Of a DNA stretch of 64,000 bases, positions 35,601-45,700 are shown in pieces (position 1 is the stretch's first letter; the number at the start of each line of letters is the position of its first letter). A program made the position numbers and the translations under genes. The notes under the pieces were generated by a model. The model saw only the letters and a program-made list of their open reading frames with translations, did no database searches and had not been told where the DNA came from. The DNA comes from Oryzias latipes (taxonomy: Eukaryota > Chordata > Actinopteri > Beloniformes > Adrianichthyidae): positions 29,011,973 through 29,075,972 of the forward strand of contig NC_019859.2 in the NCBI RefSeq assembly GCF_002234675.1, in the 5' to 3' direction.

Positions 35601-38333
35601 TTTGGGCTGTGGGGGGTGTCAGTCCATCAAATTTAATGAGTTTTTCTGGAAAAGCTCAAGTAAATGTTGGAGATCCCAACAATTGCAGAAGGGCTCCTCC
35701 ACCATTTTCAGAAGCTGCAGCAGCGTGAAGTAGAGGGCTGTGATGCAGTAAACAGGCGTTGCTTGTGCACAGCAGGTTTCATAGTTGTTCATTCTTCGGG
35801 GCACAATGAAGCCACAGTTCCAGAGAACAACACGCAGCCATTGTTCTGCTGGGCTTTTCTGTACCGGCTGACCTCAGTTGTGTGTCGTCATGTGTGTTTG
35901 CAGGCCTCTGGACCTTCTTGTGGTTCGTGTGTTTCTGCCTGCTGACCAGTCAGTGGAGCCGCACTGAGGACATGCGCGGCATCCCCAAGGACGCGGGGCG
36001 TGCCGCCATTGCCTTCTCCTTCTTCTCCATTGCCACATGGGTGAGCTGGTGTACCCGAGTATTTTAACAGTAAACTGAAGAAATGGGTAGAACCTTTAAG
36101 GAGCAGAGGTTTCAGCAGGATTATTATTTTAGTAGTTATAACATTTGATTGACTGTTTACCTTTTTAAAAGACGCACTCTAATGAAAATTGGGTTGTTGG
36201 GGTTTTTATCCAGTTCTTGCGCTATTTTTCTGATGATGGAGGACATGTATAATGAAAGCTCAGCTTTAAATTGGATTTCTGAGAATTTCTTTATTTAAAT
36301 TGCTGTGAATCGGGAGCAGACATGAAATTGCTGTTGGAAAAAGCCAGTAAATGACCTGCAGAGAGCTGGAGCAAAGTAACAAAGGCTACCATCAGTAACA
36401 CACTACTCCGCCAGGGACTCAAATCCTCCAGTGCCAGACGTATCCCCCTGCTAAAGCCAGTACATGTGCCGGCCCGTCTAAGGTTTGCTAGAGAGCATTT
36501 GGATGATCCAGAAAAGGATTGGGAGAACAGTCAGATGAAACCAAAATATAGCTTTTTTTGTCGGAACTCTTCTTGTCGTGTTTGGAAGTGAAAGAATGCT
36601 GAGTTGCATCTAAAGAACACCAAACCTTCTGTAAAGCATGGCGGTGGAAACATCATGTTTTGGGGCTATTTTTCAGCAAAGGGACCTGCACGACTGATCC
36701 ATGTAAAGGAAAGAATGAATGGGGCCATGTCTCCTCAGATTCTGAGAGAAAACCTCCTTCCATCAGAGTATTGAAGATGAAACGTGGCTGGGTCTGTCAG
36801 CATGACAACGATCCCAAACACACTGCCCGGGTAACGAAGGAGTGGCTTCATAAGAAGCATTTCAATGTCCTGGAGTGACCTATCCAGTGTCCAGATCTCA
36901 ACCCCATAGAAAATCTCTGGAGGTAGTTGAAAGTCCGTGTTGCCCAGCAACAGCCCCAAAACATCACTGCTCTAGAGGAGATCTGCATGGAGGAATGGGC
37001 CAAAATACCAGCAACAGTTTGTGAAAACCTTGTGAAGACTTACAGAAAACATTTGACTGCTGTCATTGACAACAAAGAGTATACAGTGATCCCTCGCTAT
37101 AACGCGGTTTACTTTTCACGGTTTCACTACTTCACTGATTTGCATCGTGCATTGTGTTCTGCATTCTGATTGGCTAAAAAGTCACTCCGCTTCTTCTCTA
37201 CCTGTGCGTCAATAACGTTGCAGTTTGATATGTACACGTACGTAAAACACTGACCGATGCAGACCTGGCAAAAATGACAATGCCACAAAGCGACAATGAA
37301 AGAGAAGAGGAAGAAGAGGACACAAGTGTGGCTAAAGATGAGGAGGAAGGACCAACGCTTGGTCGCTTAGCAACCATGGTGAGAATGGCCACTGAACTTC
37401 AGCGAGTAGCTCAAGAATGGGACCCTTTCATGAGCCATTCATTACAGTTCTCCAACATAATCGATGGTGGCATGTGGGTGTATAAGGATCTTTTTGCAAA
37501 GGAGAAAAAAGAGGGACAACAACTGCCTATCACTATGTTCTTCTTCCGAATAAACACTGCAGAGCGGAGTCAGGATGCAGCGGCTCAGTCTGAAGAGCAG
37601 TGAGATGCACCTGAATCAGTATTTTTCTGACTGTACTTTGTATTTTTTTCATAATCATTTTAAATTTAAAATCAGTATTTAATTGTATAATAATTGTAAA
37701 AAAAATAATTTCTACTTCAGGGATTTTGCCTATCACAGGTTATTTTTGGAACGTAACCCCCGCTAAAAACAAGGGCTTACTGTATAACAAAGTACTGAGT
37801 TGAACTTTAGTTGTTGACCAAATACTTATTTTCCACCATAATTTACAAATAAATTCCTTAAAAAGACAGACAATGTAATGTAATAAGTTTTTCTCTCATA
37901 GTTGAGGTTAACCTATGATGAAAATTACAGGCCTCTCACATCTTTTTAAGTGGGAAAACTTCCACATTTGGTGGCTGACCGAATACTTTTTTACCCCACT
38001 GTAGATGTTTGAATGAGCCACATTTCAGTTGTTGTGTCTCATTGCGTGTTTTTTTTTAAGAGAATTCTGTTCAAACCTGCTGTGTGTGTTATGGCTCTGC
38101 AGGGAATCACCACCTACTTCACACTGGGACGCTTTCGCCACGGCGTGGACAGTCTCACCATCCCCACCTACACGGACCCACCTCCAGACCAGCACACCCC
38201 CTACCCTCCCACCTACGCCCCCACCACCTACACGCCGTACCCCAGCAACGTGCCGGACACGCTTCAGCACCCTTCCTTCAGCTCCACCCTCCCACCTCAG
38301 GGAGATGCTGGCTACCAGCCGCCCACATACTGA
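23636..38333 (+). CDS. syngr2: Synaptogyrin (synaptogyrin-2-like), 4 exons
   Basis: Vesicle membrane protein of 238 residues with four membrane segments (MARVEL fold) and cytosolic ends; the family acts in vesicle biogenesis and exocytosis. Exons 23636-23746, 32584-32821, 35904-36040 and 38103-38333 total 717 nt in frame. N-terminus has the family pattern [19 protein letters not shown]. Membrane segments lie at about residues 27-48, 72-98, 117-134 and 150-171; the first loop has two cysteines ([13 protein letters not shown]). The C-terminal tail is Pro/Tyr-rich ([15 protein letters not shown]) and ends YQPPTY. tk1 follows downstream on the opposite strand, as expected from the human SYNGR2-TK1 neighbourhood; this, more than sequence detail, favours paralogue 2. 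Intron 1 is 8.8 kb and full of repeats. Confidence 0.93.
24344..25300 (-). mobile_element. hAT (Charlie-type) transposon relic
   Basis: Left terminus CAGGGGTGGGCAATTATT at 24344. On the minus strand 25071-25290 reads [20 protein letters not shown] and [16 protein letters not shown], typical of the hAT transposase family that also gave rise to GTF2IRD2- and ZBED5-like genes. I cannot find the other terminus. Interrupted by stops; not functional. Confidence 0.6.
25455..25865. mobile_element. Possible MITE with 13-bp inverted ends
   Basis: CTTATACCATGGT at 25455-25467 and its exact complement ACCATGGTATAAG at 25853-25865 enclose 411 bp. Part of the match (ACCATGGT) is itself palindromic, so the real support is smaller than 13 bases. 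No clear target duplication. Confidence 0.35.
25889..25970. repeat. Imperfect inverted repeat
   Basis: Arms GTTATCACTTTTTAACGCAC-like (right arm read in reverse) and CATTATCACTTTTCAACGCA-like (left arm) flank a short GC-rich centre, giving a long imperfect hairpin. A further copy of the arm motif (TTAAAAAGTGATA) is near 25508-25520. Confidence 0.5.
26616..26644. repeat. Perfect 12-bp hairpin with 5-base loop
   Basis: AAAGGTCGAAAC, loop AAGAC, then the exact complement GTTTCGACCTTT. Lies in synaptogyrin intron 1. No function assigned. Confidence 0.7.
26650..28050. other. Intron 1 of syngr2, nothing recognised
   Basis: No named repeat or exon-like segment seen. Open frames here are short and unlike known domains. 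Confidence 0.4.
28061..28481. mobile_element. hAT-type MITE with 8-bp target duplication
   Basis: 421 bp with ends TAGGCCTGCACAATAT and ATATCGTGCAGCCCTA (inverted). Flanks ATCAGCTG (28053-28060) and ATCAGCCG (28482-28489) match at 7 of 8 bases, as expected of a hAT target-site duplication. No intact transposase. Confidence 0.8.
28711..29403. repeat. 11-bp minisatellite
   Basis: About 690 bp of a unit close to CATAGCGTCTT, with variants CATAGCGTCAC, CATAGCGTCTC and TATAGCGTCAC; roughly 60 units. Variants occur in blocks, suggesting expansion by local duplication. In synaptogyrin intron 1. Confidence 0.9.
29521..29919 (+). other. Unrecognised 132-codon open frame
   Basis: Runs from an ATG without interruption but shows no motif, signal peptide or domain I know. 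It lies inside synaptogyrin intron 1, next to the minisatellite. Could be transposon-derived or chance; I do not call it a gene. Confidence 0.2.
30060..30310 (+). repeat. SINE-like dispersed repeat
   Basis: Contains AAATCCACAGCTGAGTCCTA, TGGGACCCAATGCCTCCCAG and GGGGATGGGTCAAATG in the order typical of an abundant fish interspersed repeat. Only one copy is in this window, so assignment rests on recognition of the pattern. Confidence 0.4.
31633..32545. mobile_element. Non-autonomous hAT transposon with 8-bp target duplication
   Basis: 913 bp with perfect 13-bp inverted ends CAGGGGTGGGCAA and TTGCCCACCCCTG. Flanks TTCCGGAT (31625-31632) and TTCTGGAT (32546-32553) match at 7 of 8 bases. Next to the left end is CGGCCCGCGGGCTGG. 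Ends 38 bp before synaptogyrin exon 2, inside the acceptor region of intron 1. No transposase ORF. Confidence 0.88.
33361..33500 (+). repeat. Dispersed repeat R2, copy 1 (syngr2 intron 2)
   Basis: Shares with 36195-36347 the ordered blocks GATGATGGAGGACAT (one mismatch), TGTGAATC(A/G)GGAGCA and TGGGAAAA-like end. Diverged pair about 2.8 kb apart, same orientation. Family unknown. Confidence 0.55.
33891..34078 (+). repeat. Dispersed repeat family R1, copy 2
   Basis: Shares TGAGCTGGCATCTGGCTCAA and GTAAACAAAGGGATGATGG with copy 1 at 21881. Directly abuts the 16-bp minisatellite. Confidence 0.75.
34090..35336. repeat. 16-bp minisatellite, split by a hAT element
   Basis: Two blocks, 34090-34599 and 35236-35336, of a unit close to GCAGGTGTGGTGGGCT. 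The unit length is not a multiple of three, yet the minus strand stays open in several frames because no phase contains a stop, giving artificial 48-bp/16-residue protein repeats. In synaptogyrin intron 2. Confidence 0.88.
34600..35235. mobile_element. hAT-type element inserted in the minisatellite
   Basis: 636 bp with ends TAGGGATGTGTATCGT and ACGATACCCATCCCTA (15 of 16 complementary). Flanks CCTGCAGG (34592-34599) and GCTGCAGG (35236-35243) match at 7 of 8, though CTGCAGG also belongs to the host repeat unit. No ORF. A related right end is at about 46290-46375. Confidence 0.78.
36195..36347 (+). repeat. Dispersed repeat R2, copy 2 (syngr2 intron 3)
   Basis: Second member of the pair described at 33361. 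It ends exactly where the truncated Tc1 element begins. Confidence 0.5.
36349..38001 (+). mobile_element. Tc1-type transposon, 5' truncated, carrying a nested element
   Basis: Transposase remnants [20 protein letters not shown], [20 protein letters not shown] and [12 protein letters not shown] region, with frameshifts. The right inverted repeat ends CACTG at 38001 followed by TA, but there is no matching left repeat; the element starts abruptly within the transposase region near 36349. A Tigger/pogo-like element sits at 37084-37782. It ends about 100 bp before synaptogyrin exon 4. Confidence 0.8.
37084..37782 (+). mobile_element. Tigger/pogo-like DNA transposon relic
   Basis: 699 bp with TA on both sides (37082-37083, 37783-37784). 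Left end CAGTGATCCCTCGCTATAA; right end read in reverse CAGTAAGCCCTTGTTTTTAG. An open frame at 37274-37603 (109 codons, acidic start [16 protein letters not shown]) looks like the C-terminal tail of a CENP-B/Tigger-type transposase. Most of the transposase is deleted. Confidence 0.7.
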
Positions 38334-39328
38334 CGCAGTGAGGGGGGGCAGCTGTATCATACTGATGTGCTTTCACATGCGCTTTAACACACCGGTGGAC
38401 ACTGCTGGGTTTTTTTTTTTTAGAGGGGGGGGACAGTCTGTAAATGAGCAACCTTTGAACTTTGTAGAAACCACTTTCACCTCAACAAACTGCTCCTTGT
38501 GGCTCATGGGACAGAGACCAACAATCAGGGGGGATGAAGTGTTTGATTATGAGATGCTAACCTTGACATCTGAAGCAGCTGGGAGAAGGGGCGGGGCTTA
38601 GTGTCTGGTCTAACAGGATTAACATGAAGGTACTTCGTTAACTGTCAGGTGAGCGTCCCAGGGTTTTAAACTGTGCATATCTGTACAGCGGGAATCGAAC
38701 GCCCGTCCTGCCTAGCTGGAGGGGCTCAGACCAGCTGCTGTGATCATGTGGGAAGTTCAATGTCAGGTTGAGTGACCTGTTCAGACGTCGGAAAGTGGTC
38801 ACGAAGTGAAAAATTACGTTAATTTTGAGTCCGATCTGAATGTTGGGGGTGCGGCCGTCCGTCATTGAAGACTGTTGTTCAGAAGTGATCTGGGAACTGG
38901 ATGAATCTGCAGAAATGCTCTGAAAATGGGCTGATCTGTCTGTTCTATTAAAGCGGGTTAAAAACACACAGGTGCTTCTGCTCCGGTCAAACCACCGTCA
39001 GTCTGTTTCCATTTCTGCCATGCTGCCCAGCTCCAGCACTCGCCAGGATCCAACAGCTTATTTTAGTCCTGGGGGGTTGGATTACGCATCAACAGGCAGA
39101 AGTGAAAGCTTCTGCTTCTCAAAGAGTCAGTTTGACGACTAAAACTTTACTCTTGACCTAAAATACATGACATTTCATGATGAAAAAATCGTTTATAAAA
39201 ATAACTTAACACTTAAAAGCTAAAATTACACCACTCCATAAGTGCTTCATGTAAATGAATAAAAAATACACAGAAAATGATCGGCTGATTGTCCACTTTA
39301 AACCAGAACAGAGGTGCTGCTCTCGTCG
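38334..39328. other. Convergent 3' region of syngr2 and tk1
   Basis: Between the stop codons of the two convergent genes. ATTAAA at 38947-38952 and AATAAA near 39257 are possible plus-strand poly(A) signals. No repeat recognised. Confidence 0.4.
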
Positions 39329-42027
39329 TCACAGGTGGAGGTGGGAGAAGACCTTCCGAGGAAGACTGGCCTCCACTTCTTTTCCTGCTCTGATTGGAGT
39401 TTTTCTCGTGTTCTCTTTGTCCTCTTGTCCTCCATAGCACGTCCTGCACACCGCCTGGTATTTGTCAGCTCCTCCAATCACCTCCACCTGCAGCAGACAC
39501 CATTTCACACATCTCAGCTGCAGAGGCAACAAGACCTTTGTTCTTATAGTCCTGTTTTTCTGCAGCGTGTCCCAGAAGGTTCAGTCTTTCTGCGTGAACA
39601 TTGTGGCAATCATCGATATTTGCTTACAAGCTCCACTGAGGATTTAAGGCATTGACTTTTTTATAGCAGCGGTCCCCAAACCCCGCAGTCCATGGGTCCT
39701 TTGGTACCCGACCGCACAGAAAACAAATAACTTGCATTACTTCTGTTTTATTTATTTCGGAATCTGAAAGATGTTTTATTTTGAAAAATTTCCAGATTCT
39801 CTGTTACATCCGTCTGTCATTCTTGGTGCAGGCCAAGGCGCTCTTCTCTGTCACGTGATAGGATACCGCTAAAATAAAACCCGGGAGCTAGCAAAATGAG
39901 TAAAAAACAAACGTCTTTGGAAAGTTTCTTTGTCAAGTGGAAAACGCCCAGCCAGGAGACAGAAGAGGAGCCTTCCACTTCCAAAAAAGAAAGCTACATT
40001 TAATTGACAGTACTTCTTTTTCGCACCATGAGTGTGGGAAGGGGAGAGGATGATGACACCTGTGCGATGCACAATGTTATGCGTGTGTCAAAATAAAAGC
40101 TCAGAGCACGTCTGATCACATCTCTGTTCCTTCTACATCATAGCGTTGCAACAATAATCATCCGCCTACATGTTAAAGACATTGTGTGGCGTCATACCGG
40201 TCTGTTGCGTTAAAAAGGTTGGGGACCACTGCCTTGGAGCCCTTCATTTGTTTTCCAGACAAAAGGATTATTTTATTCACGAGAGTTCCTGACTTTCGCA
40301 GGGGGTCCTCAGGAGAACTGAAGCTCAGGCTCACCTCCTTCTCCACTCCAATCCTCTTGGTGTAGGCAGCTTCTCTGTAGCACTGCATGCAGACGGCGTG
40401 CAGCTTCACCACGCTCTCTGCCAGAGGAACCAGGCTCAGGATGTTCCCAAACGGCTGCAAAACACACCAGACATGAAGTAGTGCACATGCTCAGTGCAGG
40501 TGAAGTGTTCTTCGTCTCAGACGGGGCGCCGCCATGCCAGAAGCAGGAGGGTCTCACCTTCCTCTGGAAGGTTGCATCCAAAGCAGCTACAATGACCGTT
40601 TTCCCCAGATTCGCCATCTCCTCACTAAACTCCACAGTGTCTGGAAACTGCAACATGGAGTCAGAAAGAGGTGATGACAGGTCCCAGAGGGACAGACGCC
40701 CCCATCCATGCACAGCAGGTAAACAGGAAACGTACAAACTGTCCCTCATCGATTCCAATGACGCAGGCCTTCAACGCCGCAGCTCGAACGTCGCTCAGAG
40801 AGTTGGCAGGAATGGCCTCCATGGTGTTTCTGGACAAGCAAGATGAAAATAGTTCTAAAACTCTGAACTTCATGCACTTTGCTTTTGGGAGGCCCCCACC
40901 CTGGGTAAACTCTTTGCAGAGTCCCTTTATGATCATAGCTGACAGTCTTACTTGTCATGTGTGGCCACTCCTGTGTCGGAATAACGTGTGTCTCCGGCGT
41001 ATTTGATCACCAGGCATTTGTACTGAGCCACCTGGAAGCGGCGGACACGTCTCAGCAGCTCAGTGCTGCAGAGGAAACAACAGACAGACATTTATTTCAG
41101 TTCACGTATCAAAGGAGCTTTAGGTCGACAACCAGCATGTTCACATGAAATAAACATCAGATCTGATCCGGTCACATGAGCTGTAGAAATCTGAAAATCA
41201 AAGACTGTTTACATGTTTCAATGTGCAGATCTCTTCTAAATTTTTGAGGGCATGTACAGACTTAAGATGCTAATTTTACTTTTTAAGCTAATGGTCTTTT
41301 GTTTCTGTTGCGGTCAGAGTTCTCCTGCAGAGCTTATTAGAGTGCTGTTGAACATAGCGAGCATCCTTGATTCCAAACATGTTTTAAGGTTTAAAAAGGG
41401 CCAAATATTACGAGTAATTGATAAACATGAGGAAAAAATCCAAAGTTTAGACGTTTGGGTTGTATTACTGTTTTTGTTTTTTGCTAAATAAATGGGGACT
41501 CTTTGAATTTCACAGTAGGGACATTTTTCATTAAAAGTACAAAGAAGAAAACGCATAAATATGTTTAATATGTTCCTAAGTGTTGTGAAAACGGTAACTT
41601 TTAATTCTGGGTTTACAGCAGGAGTGCAGATTTACGGCAGCTGGATTAACAACAGAAATGGCGGGACGGTGACGTCTTGGCGGAAAATGTCAACAAAGGA
41701 ACCACAAAATGTATCGGAACGGATCCCTTTCTTACACGAAAACATTTTTTATTGAGTTGAAGAAAGAAAAACTGACCTTTTTCCTGAAAACATGGGTCCA
41801 AAGATGACCTGGAAACGGCAGCAGAGGTCAGAGTCTAAATTTAATTTAACTCATTTTCTCGTATAGTTAATGTTCAAAGTTACAACATGCGTTAAATATT
41901 TCCTGAACTTGAGTTTATATAGTCTATTTTTAATAAAAGCGGCAGAACATATAGATATACTCACTTGAATTTGTCCACGGCATTTCAGGGGGGAGTTAGA
42001 CAGCACTGACGAATCTAAAACATCCAT
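39329..42027 (-). CDS. tk1: Thymidine kinase 1, cytosolic, 7 exons
   Basis: Phosphorylates thymidine to dTMP with ATP in the salvage pathway; cytosolic and S-phase linked in vertebrates. Exons (minus): 41965-42027, 41777-41808, 40952-41065, 40736-40829, 40558-40647, 40335-40454, 39329-39487; 672 nt, 223 residues. ATG at 42027. Walker A loop GPMFSGKST at about residues 26-34, DEGQFF with the catalytic Glu about residue 98, and zinc-binding pairs AVCMQC and VCRTC. The tail has a KEN sequence (QEDKENTRK), the degron used by APC/C-Cdh1 on mammalian TK1, and the N-terminus has a Ser-Pro site (SNSPLK) matching the mitotic phosphorylation site. Slightly shorter than the 234-residue human protein. 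The last intron holds a hAT relic. Confidence 0.96.
39667..40231 (+). mobile_element. hAT relic in last tk1 intron
   Basis: 565 bp between inverted ends CAGCGGTCCCCAAACC and AGGTTGGGGACCACTG. Contains a 35-codon start of a transposase (ATG at 39896, [19 protein letters not shown]) that stops at 40001: an internal-deletion derivative of an autonomous element. I see no matching 8-bp flanks. Confidence 0.7.
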
Positions 42028-42720
42028 TTCAGACCTAAAAAAAACGTATACACCAACAACTAATTAAAGCCGTTTAAAATGTTGATAAATATTATTGGTC
42101 CAGATTTGTTCTATGTGCGTAACCCAGTAGAACAAGGAACTTTGAAAATCCCGCGGCCGCCAAGGTTTCGCACATTTCTATCAAGATTTCCACCAATGAA
42201 CGTGAGTCACGTGATGCTTGTAGCCAATCAACCGCTGTCGTTTGCCGTAACGATGAGGGTTGCCCAGCCTTTGACCAATCTAAACTCACAAGGCGCATGC
42301 GTCGACCTTTTTTTTTTCTTTCGAAAACCTTTATTGGCATTACAGAGCTACTTGTACAGACATAAGGTCAAAGCAGAACAAATACTAAACAACTGTTTTC
42401 AGATACACTTTTTGAAGGGCATTTTATTTGTTTATAAACTTTTATGTAACTCAGTAATCAAAAAAAAAATTGTAATAAATGCCCACCTTGTTCTTTAGTC
42501 TAATTAAAATGTTTTGCCTAAAATGTTTCTACTTTTTTTTAAGACCATGTTGATTTTAGATCCACTGCGTTGCGGGTTTCAGTGCACGCGGGCGTTCAAA
42601 CGATCAGATTTGTAGTAAAAAGGAAGAGAGCGTTTTGTTTACACTGAGAAGTGGGTAAAGTTCAGCCGCTCGGGGTTTCAGCTGCTGCTGCCGGATTTTA
42701 AAGGATATTAATATAAAACG
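42028..42720. promoter_or_regulatory. Head-to-head tk1/afmid promoter region
   Basis: 693 bp separate the two start codons, transcribed outward. Sites seen: CCAAT boxes at 42193-42197, 42224-42228 and 42275-42279 and an inverted one at 42094-42098 (NF-Y type), an E-box CACGTG at 42208-42213, an E2F-like TCCCGCGG at 42149-42156, and GCGCATGCG at 42293-42301 (NRF1-like). No TATA box near either start. CCAAT plus E2F elements are typical of S-phase genes such as TK1. The human TK1-AFMID pair is also head to head. Confidence 0.75.
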
Positions 42721-45700
42721 ATGGACTGGACTAAAATGACGAAAGATGTAAGTTTTCTGTTTTCGTGTCGCAGGCAGAAGCGGAACTGATCTGCAGAAAT
42801 ATTCTTTTTAAGAGACTTTCGTTTTTATGAATTTTCATACAAAATTGCCGATTTTCTATCGGTTTTTTAAAAACCTTTTTATGTTTTTTTTAAATGTTTA
42901 ACGTCCCTTTTTGTTCTCCAACATTGAGTTAAACCAGTTGATCAAACTCGCCTCGTCACGTGACCATGTTGGCTACCTGTTTTTAGACTGACAAACTATA
43001 CTTAAGTCTGAGTCTCTGAAAAATCCCTTACATACATTATTTTTTCTTTTTTAAATTTGAACTTTGTTTCTTAAACATAAAAATATATAACATATAATAT
43101 GACAATTTAAATAGAATCAGTACATTCAAGTACCTTTTTACACCATGAAACTATATTGATCATCTGTGTCTACGTAATCATGCTTAAATCTTATGATAAC
43201 ACCAAGATAAAAACTATGTGGTAGAACTTACAACGTTTATTCCTTAATGTATGATTTTATTGTGTGAATATTTAAAGTTTTGTTAGAAATAAACCAATAC
43301 TAATTTCTTTAAAACCTAATATCAAAATGATATTTACTTGGATCTCAACGGAGAAAGAATTTGGAAATAAATCCCACGAATCCAGACATAATTAAACTGA
43401 TTGTAACCCTCAGAGCAGTGATCATAGTCAGGAGCAGCAGGTTGGTGGAGAAGCAAAAGCTGTACCTCATTCAAAACATTACGGTTTGACTAAAACAAAA
43501 AAAATTGTACTACGGTCAAAATGCTCCGTGTTTTTATTAAGAACATTAGCACGTCAGGCAAATGTAATGTTACTGTTGGTCATAACCAAACAAATGAATG
43601 AATCCATAAATGTTTGCTGATTTTACAAAGCAGTTTTGTTAAAACATGCAGACACGTTTAGTACTACACATATTTTGTTTTACATCATTAAATGTAGTAA
43701 GTACAACATTCATCTAGGTAACTGTAGTGCTGGAAGCAGCTGCGCCGGTAGAGGGCGTTGTTTCCCGCGTGTTCTTCACCCTGCCGCTCTGCGTTCGAGG
43801 CCGAACAGCTGATCGGCGTGCGCGTGCACGTATGTGTCCAACAGGAGCTCGAGCGGCAGTACTCCCCCAGCAGGTGGTCCCACAGGATGGACGCGGACGC
43901 GGTGATCCAGGCGCACGTGAAGGCTCTGAAAGCCGGTGAGTTGGCGCGTGCGCGGTGCGGCCGAAATCTGCCGGGGTAGTCCGTTCGTTAAGTTTGGGTC
44001 CAGAAATGACACGAAAAGCCGGAGCAGCCCCTGCTAATCACCCATGCGACTGTGGGCTCGCGCCGCTTTGGTCCAGCTTAAGTCAAACCAGTTGGATCTT
44101 AAATATGGTCACGTGCCTTAAAGGGGCTTTTTTTCCCTGTCATTGTAGATCCACGATTATTATGAGATTGATTTTGTATCAGCAGGTAAAAAACAGGTGT
44201 AGGAACGAACGGGGGGAGGGGGGTTGCAGACAGCACAGCTGTGGCCTCTGATCATCTTACTGGAGAATTTTGGATTAAGGGCCTTGCTCATGGGCACCAT
44301 GATGGTGGATCAATCATCTGTCACGGGTTTAATCCTGGATTTTCTTTGACTTGAGGCAACTGGAGCTCCATTATGGTGAAGTTGGCATGTGGAACACCTC
44401 CCTGTTTGATGATGCTGGTTTCTGCAGGCACAGAGCGAGCGCGCAGCCTGGCTCAGACTTTACTCAACATCCCATACGGGGAGGGGGACGGGGAGAAGCT
44501 GGACATTTACATACCGAAGACCAACTCTCTGGGTAGGCGGTGGTTCCTCAGGTGGGCTGCAGGTGTGAGCAGAAAGCGTTCACCAGCCTGGTCTCCCTTC
44601 TTTCAGATCTCAACCTCGTCATTTACATCCATGGGGGGTACTGGCAGTTTCTCAGGTACGGACGGACGCCGTCTTGTGTTTGGTGCCAGATGTTTGTGGA
44701 AGCTGAGCTAATATGCAAGACTGAGTTCTCTTTTCACAGCAGCTTCTTCGTGGGGGTGGGGTGGGGGTTCTCCTTCTCTTCTGCAGAGCAAGGCACCTTG
44801 ATTCCTCCAGATGTCATAAATTCTCCTACTCCAGGCAGAGATCCCCCCCTCCCCCAAAAAACACACAAGAAGGACCCCATTCCACACAGTGATACCATGT
44901 CTTTTTTTTATCATGCACCCCTCTACCTTTAGAGGTCCAGGTTAGACCCCTACTTATAAAAAATACATTTGACCCCCCCCCCCCCCCCCTTCTGATCAGC
45001 AGCTGCTGGGTCCTGCAGCAGGAGATCATGGGGGGAGCATCTCCTGCTTCACTGACAACTTCTTGAAGCTGAATAGAAATGGGAAAAAATGGAGGGGGGG
45101 GGGGGGGGGGGCATGATTAACAGAGGGAGGGGCCTATCTGTTGCAGGTGACCCACTAAGACTTCTTTTTGTCTGCCCAGTAAGGAGGAATCTGGGTTCTT
45201 GGCTGTTCCTCTCATTGAGAAGGGCGTAGTTGTGGTTGCCGTTGGTTACGACATTGCCCCGAAAGGTAAAGTGGTTTCATCCCAGTTGGTTCTGATTTCT
45301 AGAAAGCAAAACATGTCTACTTTCTACCCAGGTAACATGGACCTGATGGTGTCTCAGGTTCGCCGGAGCGTTGTGTCCATCGTCCAGCAGTATTCACACA
45401 TCAGGTGGGCGTTCCTGAGCCTCCTCAACAGTTCCCGTCTTCTTCCTCCTGAGCAGGTCTGTCTCTGCTTCCTAATGAACCCTTCTTTTTTCTTCTGTCC
45501 ACTGTCAGGGGTCTTTACCTGTGTGGCCACTCGGCGGGGGCTCACCTGGCTGCCATGGTCTTGTCCACTGACTGGTCACAATATAGCCTCAATCCTCAAA
45601 TCAAAGGTAGGATCTGCTCCAGTGCTCACACTCCCTCACTCAGACACATGTATTTCTCCGCTGACAGTGACAACAAACCCACACGGATGGCAGAGCGGCC

